The notes below the pieces were generated by a model. The model searched no databases. It saw nothing but the letters and a program-made list of their open reading frames with translations, and was not told the DNA's origin. The translations under genes and the position numbers were made by a program. A stretch of 58,472 nucleotides of DNA from Fibrobacteria bacterium (GTDB lineage Bacteria > Fibrobacterota > Fibrobacteria > UBA5070). The DNA lies in NCBI GenBank assembly GCA_020633825.1, contig JACKCV010000008.1, positions 1 to 58,472 of the forward strand. Direction: 5' to 3'. Of the stretch, positions 9,614 to 17,949 are shown piece by piece; position 1 is the first letter of the stretch, and every line of letters begins with the position of its first letter.

Positions 9614-10402
9614 TCAAGTCTCCGGGGGAGCGTGGAGTCTGGTGTGGGCGAACCATTCCAGGCCTTCCAACGTGAGGTCGTTGTGGAATTCGTCGATGAC
9701 GGAGGTCAGGCTTCCCAGCATCTGGCTCCAGCCGCCCGTGGCGATCACCCGGGCGTCGGGGATGCGCTCCTCACGCCGGATCCGTTCCACGAGGTATTCG
9801 ATCATTCCGACATGACCGAGCAGGAGCCCGGAGTGCAGCGCCGATTCGGTGCTGCGTCCGGTGGCCAATTCGGGGATTTCGATGGCGACCTGGGGAATAC
9901 GGGCGGTTCGCCCGGTGAGGGCGAGCATGCCGGTTTCGATTCCCGGCGCGATGGATCCGCCGAGATAATGTCCGCCGCGGACCACGTCGAAGGTGGTCGC
10001 GGTCCCGAGATCGATGACGATGGCGTTTTGCAGGCCGAGTTTTTCCACCCCCAGGGCGTTGGCCAGCCGGTCGGGTCCGATCTGCGCGGGATTGCCGTAA
10101 TCAATGGGAAATCCGCAATTGCGGTGGTCGAGGCTGGCCACCATCCCGTTGGGGAACACCCGCTCCAGGGCTTTGCGCCAGGTGCGGTCCAGGGAGGGAA
10201 CCACGGTGGCGATCACCGACCCTCCGACCTCGTCGGGATGCACCCCCTGCATGTCCAGGAGTCCGCGTACGCGGAACTCCACCTCGTCGGAGGTCGAGGT
10301 GGGAATGGTGGTCAATCGCCACTTGCGTACCAGGACGCCGGTGCGGAAGTGACCAATGACGGAGTGGGTGTTGCCAATATCGACCACGAGCATGGGACGC
10401 AA
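9614..10402 (-). CDS. coaX: Type III pantothenate kinase
   Basis: This protein of about 262 residues catalyses the first step of coenzyme A synthesis. The type III (CoaX) fold is shown by LVVDIGNTHSVIG at the N-terminus, GPDRLANALGVEKLG in the middle and VIDLGTATTFDVV, all ASKHA-kinase motifs. Two starts are possible: TTG at 10402 has AAGGGA seven bases upstream, whereas the ATG at 10393 has that site 16 bases away. The ribosome site favours the TTG, although the ATG form would begin in the more usual way (MLVVDIGN). It follows a lipoprotein gene by 29 nt. Confidence 0.95.
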   Translation of the reverse strand: MRPMLVVDIGNTHSVIGHFRTGVLVRKWRLTTIPTSTSDEVEFRVRGLLDMQGVHPDEVGGSVIATVVPSLDRTWRKALERVFPNGMVASLDHRNCGFPIDYGNPAQIGPDRLANALGVEKLGLQNAIVIDLGTATTFDVVRGGHYLGGSIAPGIETGMLALTGRTARIPQVAIEIPELATGRSTESALHSGLLLGHVGMIEYLVERIRREERIPDARVIATGGWSQMLGSLTSVIDEFHNDLTLEGLEWFAHTRLHAPPET

Positions 10403-10431
10403 AGTTTAGTCCCTTTCGCCGGCGAGGCTGG

Positions 10432-11058
10432 TCAACGCAAGGTGCGGAGTCGTCCCAGCTCGTCGATCAGCAGCACGCTTTTTTGGTCCACGGCGGGAAA
10501 AATCCCCTGGACCAGGTAGTAGCTCGGCCCACCGGGGTCGGGAGGAACCCCCACCACGACGAGCAGATCCCGTCGATCGCCGGATCCTGTGAAGCCGGGG
10601 CACCACTCGTTGTGGGTGGAGTCGGAGCGCAGGGATTGGGTCCATCCGAAACGCTCGAGGTTCGACCCGGTCACTTTTCCATCCTGGTAGGAAGGACCGT
10701 TCCCCAGCCAAAGTTCCACGGTCACTTCGGTGCCGTAGGCGTTGTACAGGGTCAGGCCGTTGGTACATGGTTCCAGTCTCGACACGCCTGCATCCAGCGC
10801 CGAATCGTTGTCCAGACGGACCAGGGTGTCCTCCCGGGAGAGCAGGGAGGTGTCGCCGTCGGTGATCAGAAGTTTGGTCCGAACCGTGGTGATGGTGCCG
10901 TTGCCGCGGGACAGGGTGTCCAGGCGCACGACCACTTGGGAGGACGACGAATCGGAAGCGCGGACCGTGGAGGTCTCGCTCTCCTGGGAGGCGAGATCGC
11001 AGGCTCCCAGGAGGGAGAGGAGCAGGAGTCCGGTGGGGATCGGAATGCGCTGGAGCAT
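10432..11058 (-). CDS. Hypothetical lipoprotein
   Basis: This 208-residue lipoprotein has signal peptide and lipobox LLGAC (Cys20), followed by a Ser/Thr-rich stretch with SSSSQ and a beta-rich domain. I do not recognise the family. Two later cysteines (in EPCTNG and WCPGF) may form a disulfide. It starts 4 nt after the preceding lipoprotein stop and precedes coaX by 29 nt, so it belongs to the same transcription unit as the CsgG/PEGA protein. An envelope role with those two proteins is inferred from context only. Confidence 0.7.
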   Translation of the reverse strand: MLQRIPIPTGLLLLSLLGACDLASQESETSTVRASDSSSSQVVVRLDTLSRGNGTITTVRTKLLITDGDTSLLSREDTLVRLDNDSALDAGVSRLEPCTNGLTLYNAYGTEVTVELWLGNGPSYQDGKVTGSNLERFGWTQSLRSDSTHNEWCPGFTGSGDRRDLLVVVGVPPDPGGPSYYLVQGIFPAVDQKSVLLIDELGRLRTLR

Positions 11059-11062
11059 GGGA

Positions 11063-11668
11063 TCAGCCCTTCAGGGTGAACTTGAAGGCGGGACTGGAAT
11101 GCGTGGGCACCATTTTTTCGTCGTACCCGAGGATGAACCACCAGTAGTCGCGGCCGGCCTGCAGACTCGTTTGAGCGGGGCATGTGGCTCCCGGCGGGCA
11201 GGATTTCACCTTGGTCTCGCGGGAGAAGGGCGCCGAAGGATTTCCGGTGCAGGCGTAGAGATCGGAGCGACTGGAGTCGACCCCCAAGGAACCATCGAAA
11301 ACGTGTCCCGCCAAGGAAGCGGCACCGGCGGCGCAATCCTTGACAAGATTCGTGACCACACCGTTGGCGAGGTCGGGAGGCGCCTTCAGAATGACGAGAA
11401 TCCCGTTTTTGTACCCGCTGGTTTGAAACTGGAAGGCGATGCGCGCGCCTGCGGGAAGGGTTCGGGCATAGGAAGGGGTGAAGAGCCCGATGGGGGAGGT
11501 CTTGGGGATCGTCGGTTCCATGGGGAGGATGGAGCTGGATTGTTCGTTGCTCGAGTCCGGATCGAATCCGCCGTCGTGGGGGAGGGCGCAACTTTGCATG
11601 AACAGTGCGAAGGCCCCCGCGAGAAGGGCGGTCCTGGCCGTCGCCTTGGGATGTTGGGGAAAATTCAC
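11063..11668 (-). CDS. Hypothetical lipoprotein
   Basis: This 201-residue exported protein has a hydrophobic leader (LLAGAFALFMQSC) with a plausible but non-canonical lipobox at Cys27. The rest is an unrecognised beta-rich domain with several cysteines (KDCAAG, YACTGN, KSCPPGATC) and a C-terminal RDYWWFILGYDEKMV...FKFTLKG that resembles a fibronectin-like strand pattern. The start ATG overlaps the stop of the CsgG/PEGA gene (ATGA at 11665-11668). Function unknown. Translational coupling suggests it works with the upstream barrel protein. Confidence 0.7.
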   Translation of the reverse strand: MNFPQHPKATARTALLAGAFALFMQSCALPHDGGFDPDSSNEQSSSILPMEPTIPKTSPIGLFTPSYARTLPAGARIAFQFQTSGYKNGILVILKAPPDLANGVVTNLVKDCAAGAASLAGHVFDGSLGVDSSRSDLYACTGNPSAPFSRETKVKSCPPGATCPAQTSLQAGRDYWWFILGYDEKMVPTHSSPAFKFTLKG

Positions 11669-12915
11669 AGCAATACCCTCGCTTGGAGTTGCAGCGACCA
11701 GGTCTGGAGTTTGAAGGCGCGTTCTTCGTTGTACCCGCGGAACAGATCGCGCGAGGTGAAATCCACGACGGTGATGTCGCGGAGGAAGTGGACCAGATCT
11801 CCGCGTGCGGCGATCTCGACACGGCGCATCAGCCGGTAGGCGACTCCCGCGTTGATGTTGAGTCCCAAGAGTCCTTCGGTATCGTCATGGTCGGGATCGT
11901 CGAGATTCTTGGGGGAAATGTCGGTCTGCGCGAAGGCGATTCCGGCACCGACTTGGGGGACGAGTTTTCCCTTGTGCAGCAAGTCCCCCACGACCATGGC
12001 CCTCAGTACCCCGAATTTCAGGGTGCGGCGGTCGACCACCTTGCTGTAGGGAACGGGGTACTCGACGGTGTAGGCGCGGGTGGTGGGAAATTCCCACCCC
12101 ACCTCCACGCCGGCCCATCTTCCGCGAAGAAGGAAGGCCGTGCTCCCGGTGAAGTTCGGGCCAAGAGGATCTTCGATGTCGCGCGTGAACCCGCTCATGC
12201 TGCCGCCGCCCTGGATCCAGAATCCACTGGCGTCGAGATCGTCCTCCATCTCGACCACTCGCACCACGTGGCTGTCTGCCGGGACCGTCACGGCTTCCGT
12301 CCAAGGGGAAGCCTTCTCCAGCTCCAGCAGGACCACATGCCGCCCGGCCGGGATCGCTTGCTCCACCAGAGGGGTTCGTCCGAGGGGTTTGCCATCCAGC
12401 GACACCAAAGCGCCCGAGGGGGAGCTTCGGATGGTGAGGAACCCGGAGGAATTGGAGCGGAAGGCCCCGGCGATCTGGTCGGCCAGCAGGGACATTCCAT
12501 TGAGGATTTCCTGCAAGGTTCCCTTGCGTTGGAACACTCCGCGCACTTTTCCCGAGGCGGCGTCGATCGCCTTCACTTGGAGCGTCAGGGCCTCCAGCTT
12601 CCCTCCGAATTGCCCCAGGATCAGGGCGTCGGCGGAAAGCAACGCGCGGGTGCTGTCGGGTCGGGTCATTCCGGACAGGTCCAGTTCCCGCTCGGCGATC
12701 AGGGCGTTCAGGCGGGATCGTTCAACGATCTCGAATCCATCCTTGCGGGACAGCGGCTCCGACAGGGCTCCGGGGAGAGTCTGGGAGAGGAAGGCGAGGG
12801 ATGCGTCGTTCGAGGCATCCGTGAAGTCTGGCACGGCGATCCGCATGCCGTGACTGCTTGCCACCAACGCCACCAAAACCAGGAGCACGAAGCGGGACAG
12901 GGAGAATGGGGTCAT
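11665..12915 (-). CDS. CsgG/TolB-like protein with PEGA domain and C-terminal outer-membrane barrel
   Basis: This 416-residue secreted protein has three parts. After a signal peptide (to about residue 23), residues 24-150 resemble CsgG/FlgO-type domains: MRIAVPDFTDASND, then DGFEIVERSRLNALIAEREL and ADALILGQFGGKLE. Residues about 158-225 are a PEGA domain (GFLTIRSSPSGALVSLDG, PLGRTPLVEQAIPAGRHVV). The remainder, with alternating strands ending LQLQARVLL, looks like a small outer-membrane beta-barrel. Proteins of this kind are common in Fibrobacterota and relatives, but their role is unknown. It heads a seven-gene minus-strand run that continues through coaX, UXS, purD and DUF3108. Confidence 0.75.
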   Translation of the reverse strand: MTPFSLSRFVLLVLVALVASSHGMRIAVPDFTDASNDASLAFLSQTLPGALSEPLSRKDGFEIVERSRLNALIAERELDLSGMTRPDSTRALLSADALILGQFGGKLEALTLQVKAIDAASGKVRGVFQRKGTLQEILNGMSLLADQIAGAFRSNSSGFLTIRSSPSGALVSLDGKPLGRTPLVEQAIPAGRHVVLLELEKASPWTEAVTVPADSHVVRVVEMEDDLDASGFWIQGGGSMSGFTRDIEDPLGPNFTGSTAFLLRGRWAGVEVGWEFPTTRAYTVEYPVPYSKVVDRRTLKFGVLRAMVVGDLLHKGKLVPQVGAGIAFAQTDISPKNLDDPDHDDTEGLLGLNINAGVAYRLMRRVEIAARGDLVHFLRDITVVDFTSRDLFRGYNEERAFKLQTWSLQLQARVLL

Positions 12916-13345
12916 GATTCCGGAATTTTAGATCGCCGGAGCGCTTTGGTGTGGATGGGGTGTGAGCGGGGTCACACGGTTGGGGCCTTCCCGAATCGAT
13001 CTGGTGACCTGGATGGAGGTTGCTCGGCAGACGAGTCCCCGGGATCCGCCCAGGTTCATGCCTTCCATAGTTGTTTGGCGCAAGAGGGGGGATCCAGTTC
13101 GAATCCTTGGTGGGTCCCTTCGAGGATCGTTCCCGTTCCGTTCGAGCGGAGCGACCAAGCGAGGGCGGTGTCGAGGGTAGCTCTGCCGAAGGGGGTGTCC
13201 GACCGCGATTCGTGCAGGTTTCCACGCCCACATGCACCCGGTTCGAGAGGGAGTGCCGTGAGTGGTCTGGAGCGCACCAGCAGTCTTCCGAAGGTCCCCT
13301 TGAATTTGTGTTTGCGTTCGGTGGAAAATCTGAGTACATTCAAAA
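12916..13345. other. Divergent intergenic region, no gene seen
   Basis: The interval separates the divergent CsgG/PEGA gene and the TetR operon. Frames are open here on both strands, but they lack ribosome sites and recognisable proteins. Promoters for both directions must lie here. I could not identify convincing -35/-10 pairs. Confidence 0.5.
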
Positions 13346-13365
13346 ATGAACGCATTCATAAATGA
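13346..13365. promoter_or_regulatory. Overlapping inverted repeats in front of TetR operon (probable operator)
   Basis: ATGAA-CGCA-TTCAT (13346-13359) and TCAT-AA-ATGA (13356-13365) are overlapping inverted repeats, and TTCA/TGAA/ATGA half-sites continue from about 13339 to 13374 in an AT-rich patch. They lie 28-47 bp before the TetR start, a typical location for an autoregulatory TetR operator. Confidence 0.6.
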
Positions 13366-13392
13366 GTTGATTCACAAATTTCCGGGGGGTGT

Positions 13393-14034
13393 ATGGTGGG
13401 ATTGCGCGAGCGCAAGAAGGTGGAGCTGGAGGAGAAGATTCGCTCCGCGTCCCGCGATGTCTTCCTGGAGAACGGGTATACCCAGACCACCGTGGAGAAG
13501 ATCGCCGAGAAGGCCGGGATCGGGGTGGGGTCCATCTACAACTATTTCCCCTCCAAAGCCGACATCTTCCTGGCCATCATGTCCCGGGAGCTCCAGCTCG
13601 AAGACGACGACGAGCAGCAACTGGAGCACGACTTGGTGAATGATGTCGCCGAGAGCGTGCTGTCCATCCTGAGTCCCTTCTTCCGGACCACGAAGATGCT
13701 CGGTCGCCGGATCTGGCGGGAGTTGCTGGCCGCTGCCTTCTCCACGTCGAAGGCCAGCTCCTTCCTTGCCAAGGGGATGATGAAACTCGACTATCGACTC
13801 ATCGCCCGGATCGAGGAGTATCTGCAGCGCCAGAAGTCCGCCGGAAGATTCGGGGGCTCCTTCGATCCTCGCGAGGCCGCCATGGCCGTCTACAGTTGCG
13901 CCATGGGGCAGTTCATGCTGTTCGTCTACCAGGACGACGCCGACTTCGAAAGCCTCGAAAAGGGGACCCGCGGGCAGATCCGGTTCCTCTTCGAAGGAAA
14001 AGTGATCCTCAAGAATTCCCGGGAGAACCCATGA
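13393..14034 (+). CDS. TetR/AcrR family transcriptional regulator
   Basis: This 213-residue regulator has the TetR DNA-binding domain at residues about 10-58: RSASRDVFLENGYTQTTVEK followed by IAEKAGIGVGSIYNYFPSKA. The C-terminal domain is all-helical and divergent. Its stop overlaps the start of the LolA-like gene (ATGA at 14031-14034). It leads a six-gene operon for a lipoprotein-transport-like ABC system, which it probably represses through the inverted repeats at 13346-13365. The inducing signal is unknown, but an envelope or lipid ligand would fit the neighbours. Confidence 0.92.
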   Translation: MVGLRERKKVELEEKIRSASRDVFLENGYTQTTVEKIAEKAGIGVGSIYNYFPSKADIFLAIMSRELQLEDDDEQQLEHDLVNDVAESVLSILSPFFRTTKMLGRRIWRELLAAAFSTSKASSFLAKGMMKLDYRLIARIEEYLQRQKSAGRFGGSFDPREAAMAVYSCAMGQFMLFVYQDDADFESLEKGTRGQIRFLFEGKVILKNSRENP

Positions 14035-14783
14035 ACCAGTTCTTGTCGTTGCGGATCCTTTCGGTCCTTTTCCTGTCGGGGGCCGCGGCTTGGGCCGACG
14101 ACGCCACCGGGTGGGTGCGCCAATCCGACCAGCACGCCCGGGGGAGGACGTCCCACACCGTCGTGTCCATCCAGGTCGTCCGGCCGGACTGGAAGAGGGA
14201 GATGTCCGTGGAGAGCTGGGGTCAGGGGAGCGAGAACGCCCTGACCCTGGTCACCGCTCCCGCCAAGGACAAGGGTTCGGCCTTCCTCAAACGGGGACGC
14301 GAGGTGTGGAGCTGGCTTCCGAAGGTGGAGCGCGTGGTCAAATTGCCTCCCTCGATGATGTCCCAATCGTGGATGGGGACCGACATGACCAACGACGATT
14401 TCGTGAAGGAGTCCTCCGTGGTGGACGACTACGACCACGCCTTCGTCGGGGTCGACACCCTGCTCGGGCTGCCTTGCCACGTCGTGGAGCTGGTTCCCAA
14501 ACCGGGAGCTCCGGTCGTCTGGGGGAAGATCCGCATGTCGATCGACGACAAGGACCGCATGCAACTGCTGGTCGAGTTCTTCGACGAGGACGGTCTCCTG
14601 GTCAACACCCTCCGGGCGACCGAAGTCGGGATGCTCGGGGGGCGACGACTGCCGACCCGCCTGGAGATGCTTCCGCACGACAAGCCCGGACAGAAGACGG
14701 GCATCCACTATCTGTCCGCGGAATTCGACAAGCCCATCGACGACCGGGTCTTCTCGGTCCGCCACCTTTCCGAACTGCGCTGA
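14031..14783 (+). CDS. LolA-like outer-membrane lipoprotein-sorting protein
   Basis: This 250-residue periplasmic protein has a signal peptide ending about residue 22 (LSGAAAWADD). The translated pattern matches the LolA-like family annotated as outer membrane lipoprotein-sorting protein: KDKGSAFLKRGREVWSWLPK, then SQSWMGTDMTNDDFVKESSV, and a C-terminal GRRLPTRLEMLPHDKPGQKT. Such proteins form a half-open beta-barrel that shields acyl chains. The start lies within the TetR stop. It sits beside two LolC/MacB-like permeases and a LolD-like ATPase, so a role in carrying a lipid or lipoprotein across the periplasm is a sound inference. Confidence 0.88.
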   Translation: MNQFLSLRILSVLFLSGAAAWADDATGWVRQSDQHARGRTSHTVVSIQVVRPDWKREMSVESWGQGSENALTLVTAPAKDKGSAFLKRGREVWSWLPKVERVVKLPPSMMSQSWMGTDMTNDDFVKESSVVDDYDHAFVGVDTLLGLPCHVVELVPKPGAPVVWGKIRMSIDDKDRMQLLVEFFDEDGLLVNTLRATEVGMLGGRRLPTRLEMLPHDKPGQKTGIHYLSAEFDKPIDDRVFSVRHLSELR

Positions 14784-14797
14784 GGAAGGACGGCACC

Positions 14798-16012
14798 ATG
14801 CTGCTTCTGATGGCTTGGCGGAACCTTTGGAGAAACCGCTCCCGTTCGTTGATCACCATGGCCTCGGTGTTCTTCGCGGTGCTCCTGGCGACGGTGATGA
14901 CCGCCCTGCAGATCGGGTCCTACGACCGCATGGTCGAGAACGTCGCAGGCCAGTACACCGGGTATCTGCAGGTCCACAGACGCGGGTACTGGGACGACAA
15001 GTCGCTGGACAACGCGTTCGCCCAGGACGAGGTTCTGCTCGGCAGGATCCTGTCGGTTCCGCGCGTTCGAGGGATCGCGCCGCGCTTGGAAACCTTCGCC
15101 CTGGCGTCCAACGGCAACACCACCCTCGGGTGCCAGGTGGTGGGGATCTCCCCGCACGACGAAGATCGAATCACCGGACTGGGCGCCAAGGTGAGCGCAG
15201 GACGGTATCTGGCGCCCACCGACCAGGGGGTCATGATCGCCGATGGATTGGCCGAGCGATTGGGATTGTCCCTCGGGGACACGTTGGTGCTGTTCGGCCA
15301 GGGATACCACGGCGCGACCGCGGGCGGGAAGTTCCCCGTGATTGGACTGGTGCATTTCGGGTCGCCCGAGGTGAACGACCATCTGGTGAACCTGTCGCTG
15401 GAGGCGGCGAGGGAATTGTTCTCCTCCGAAGGGCTCTCCACGGCCTGGGTCGTCGAAACCGACCCTGGCTCCGACCTGGGAGAACTGGTCCGAAGCATCG
15501 CCTCCGTCAGCGGCGGAGAGTACGAGGTGATGGACTGGAAAGGCATGATGCCCGATCTGCAACAGGCCATCGCCGCCGATCGTGCGGGGGGATTGATCAT
15601 GGTCGGGATCCTCTACCTGATCCTCGCCTTCGGAATCTTCGGAACGGTGGTGATGATGAGCCACGAGCGGAAGAGGGAGTTCGGCGTGCTGGTCTCGATC
15701 GGAATGCGCCGGAGGAGCCTCGCGGGGCTGTTGTTCATCGAATCCACGATCCTCACCGGTTTGGGGGTGGCCTCGGGTTTGGCTGCGAGCCTTCCGATCG
15801 TTTGGTGGATGTCGATCCATCCTCTCCGTTTCTCGGGGCAGGTCGCGGAGGCCAGTGCCAAGATGGGGCTGGAGCCGATCTTCCCCACGACCACCCGCCC
15901 GGATGTCTTCCTGCAGCAGGGAACCCTCGTGTGGGTGATGGCGATGGTGATCGCCCTGGTCCCGGTCGCGCGCGTCCTGAAACTGGATCCCCTGGAAGCG
16001 AGTCGCAGATGA
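14798..16012 (+). CDS. ABC transporter permease, MacB/LolC-like (FtsX superfamily)
   Basis: This 404-residue inner-membrane protein has the MacB/LolC layout: one N-terminal membrane helix (after LLLMAWRNLWRNRSRSLITM), a large periplasmic domain (residues about 45-270), then three helices, with ERKREFGVLVSIGMRRRSLA before the second of these as in FtsX-type permeases. It ends DPLEASRR, the usual family tail. AGGAAGG lies 7 nt upstream of the ATG at 14798. Its stop overlaps the next permease start (ATGA). The two permeases probably form a heterodimer, as LolC and LolE do. Confidence 0.92.
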   Translation: MLLLMAWRNLWRNRSRSLITMASVFFAVLLATVMTALQIGSYDRMVENVAGQYTGYLQVHRRGYWDDKSLDNAFAQDEVLLGRILSVPRVRGIAPRLETFALASNGNTTLGCQVVGISPHDEDRITGLGAKVSAGRYLAPTDQGVMIADGLAERLGLSLGDTLVLFGQGYHGATAGGKFPVIGLVHFGSPEVNDHLVNLSLEAARELFSSEGLSTAWVVETDPGSDLGELVRSIASVSGGEYEVMDWKGMMPDLQQAIAADRAGGLIMVGILYLILAFGIFGTVVMMSHERKREFGVLVSIGMRRRSLAGLLFIESTILTGLGVASGLAASLPIVWWMSIHPLRFSGQVAEASAKMGLEPIFPTTTRPDVFLQQGTLVWVMAMVIALVPVARVLKLDPLEASRR

Positions 16013-17232
16013 CCTCCAAGACCCTCCTCGTATTGGCATGGCGCAACGTATGGCGGAGTCCCCTCCGCAGTGCGATCCTGATCTCCTCCGTGGCCCTGGG
16101 ACTGTGGCTCGGGGTCTTCGTGATCGCCTTCTACCAGGGGATGAACGAACAGCGGCTTCGCGGAGGGATCGAGCGGATCGGCCATCTCCAGATCCACTCC
16201 CCCGGGTTCCGCGAGGAGTACGACGCTTCGCTTCCGATTCCCTCCGTGGAGGAGTCGTCGCGCGGGATCGCCTCGACTCCCGGGGTCGGCGTGGCGGTCC
16301 GCACCGTCGCGCGCGGGATGCTGTCGACGGTCCGATCCGGCGACGGGGTGGAGATCCGGGGGGTGGATTCCGCTTCCGAGTCGCAGGTGAGTCGACTGCG
16401 GACGAAGATCGTGGAAGGGGAGTTCTTCGGGGGGAGCTACCGTCGTCCGGTGGTGGTCGGACGGAAATTGGCCGATCGCAGGGGTCTGTCCACGGGGACG
16501 AAGATCGTCCTGACCTTCCAGGACAGCGCGGGGGACATGGTGTCGGGGGCCTTCCGCGTCTCGGGGATCTTCCAGACCTCCGACATGCGTTTCGACGAAG
16601 GGACCGTGTTCGTTCCGCGCGCCCAGGTGAATTCCCTTCTCGGGATCGGAGACTCCTCGGGCAACGAGATCGCCCTGCGGTTGGAACGTCCCGAGGAGCT
16701 GGAGATGGAAGCCGAACGGCTGCGCAGGCGGTTTCCCGGACTCGAGATCCTGACCTGGAAGCAGCTGTCCCCGGATCTGGAGCTTTCCGAAGCCTCTTCC
16801 TCGCAGGTGCTGTACGTGTTCATGGTCATCATCATGCTGGGACTCGCCTTCGGCATCGTGAACACCATGCTCATGGCCGTCCTGGAGCGGACGCGGGAGA
16901 TCGGAACATTGATGGCCTTGGGAATGCGGCGGGGACGCATCTTCGCCATGGTCCTCGCGGAAACCGTGGTGCTGGTCCTGGTGGGAGCCCCGGCGGGAAT
17001 GTCGCTCGCCGCCCTGACCATCGCCTGGTCGGGAACGACGGGAATCGACCTCTCGCGGTTCGGCGAGGGGCTCGGGCAGTTCGGGATGTCGAGTCTCGTC
17101 TATCCGCGCCTGGATCCGATCGCCTACCTGCAGGTATTGGCGCTGGTGGCGGTGACGGCCGTGCTGGCCTCGATCCCTCCGGCGCGGAAAGCCCTCGCCT
17201 TGCAACCGACGGAAGCCATCCGGTCCCTCTGA
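16009..17232 (+). CDS. ABC transporter permease, MacB/LolE-like (FtsX superfamily)
   Basis: This 407-residue protein is the second permease, with the same architecture: N-terminal helix after VLAWRNVWRSPLRSAILISS, a periplasmic domain, then three helices with ERTREIGTLMALGMRRGRIF. The tail PARKALALQPTEAIRSL is typical. It starts inside the stop codon of the first permease, which implies co-translation and probably a fixed stoichiometry. The periplasmic domain differs clearly from that of its partner, supporting a heterodimer rather than a recent duplication. Confidence 0.92.
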   Translation: MTSKTLLVLAWRNVWRSPLRSAILISSVALGLWLGVFVIAFYQGMNEQRLRGGIERIGHLQIHSPGFREEYDASLPIPSVEESSRGIASTPGVGVAVRTVARGMLSTVRSGDGVEIRGVDSASESQVSRLRTKIVEGEFFGGSYRRPVVVGRKLADRRGLSTGTKIVLTFQDSAGDMVSGAFRVSGIFQTSDMRFDEGTVFVPRAQVNSLLGIGDSSGNEIALRLERPEELEMEAERLRRRFPGLEILTWKQLSPDLELSEASSSQVLYVFMVIIMLGLAFGIVNTMLMAVLERTREIGTLMALGMRRGRIFAMVLAETVVLVLVGAPAGMSLAALTIAWSGTTGIDLSRFGEGLGQFGMSSLVYPRLDPIAYLQVLALVAVTAVLASIPPARKALALQPTEAIRSL

Positions 17233-17256
17233 GAGGGAACCAAGGAGGATATGGAG

Positions 17257-17949
17257 ATGATCGACAACGTGATCCAAGCCCAAGGGCTCGCCAAGGTGTA
17301 CCCGGGCGCCGTTCCCGTGACCGCCCTGTCGCACCTCGACCTGGAGGTCCGGCGCGGCGAATTCGCGGCGGTGATCGGCCCCTCCGGGTCGGGCAAGACC
17401 ACGCTCCTGAACCTGTTGGGAGGTCTGGACACCCCCTCCTCGGGGAAGCTCCTCGTCGATGGCCAGGAATTGTCCGGACTGTCCTCGGAGAAGTTGATCG
17501 ATTTCCGCCTGGCCCACATCGGATTCGTGTTCCAGGCCTACAATCTCGTTCCCGTGCTTTCGGCCCTGGAGAACGTGGAATTCGTCATGCTCCTCCAGGG
17601 ACAGCCTCGCAAGAAGCGGGAGGAGCGCGCGCTCGAGCTCCTGGAAGCGGTGGGATTGGCCGATCGCCGCCATGCCCGGCCGGGGGAGATGAGCGGAGGA
17701 CAGCAGCAGCGCGTCGCGGTGGCGCGCGCCCTCGCTTCCCGGCCCGGTTTCGTGCTGGCCGACGAGCCGACGGCCAATCTCGATTCCCGATCGGCCTTCG
17801 ATCTCCTGGACGTGATGAAGAAGCTCAACGAGGATGAGAAGACGACCTTCCTGTTCTCGACCCACGATCCACGTGTCATGGAACGGGCGTCCCGCGTGGT
17901 CACCCTGGAAGATGGACTGGTGGTTTCGGACGAGCGACGACCGGGATGA
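17257..17949 (+). CDS. ABC transporter ATP-binding protein, LolD/MacB-like
   Basis: This ATPase of about 230 residues powers the two upstream permeases. It shows Walker A (GPSGSGKTT), a Q-loop (FVFQAYNLVP), the signature MSGGQQQRVAVARAL, Walker B with FVLADEPTANLD and the H-loop STHD. The MSGGQQQRVAVARAL/DEPTANLDS combination is characteristic of the LolD/MacB branch. The strong site AGGAGG at 17243-17248 is 8 nt from the ATG at 17257 but only 2 nt from the in-frame ATG at 17251, so I chose 17257. It overlaps the next gene by 4 nt. Confidence 0.95.
   Translation: MIDNVIQAQGLAKVYPGAVPVTALSHLDLEVRRGEFAAVIGPSGSGKTTLLNLLGGLDTPSSGKLLVDGQELSGLSSEKLIDFRLAHIGFVFQAYNLVPVLSALENVEFVMLLQGQPRKKREERALELLEAVGLADRRHARPGEMSGGQQQRVAVARALASRPGFVLADEPTANLDSRSAFDLLDVMKKLNEDEKTTFLFSTHDPRVMERASRVVTLEDGLVVSDERRPG

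Noticed and set aside
12928..13359. Small minus-strand gene upstream of the TetR operon
   Set aside because: It starts within the putative operator, has no ribosome site and translates to low-complexity Arg/Pro/Thr-rich sequence.
15613..17865. 750-codon minus-strand frame
   Set aside because: It is antisense to the two ABC permeases and the ATPase, whose motifs are unambiguous.
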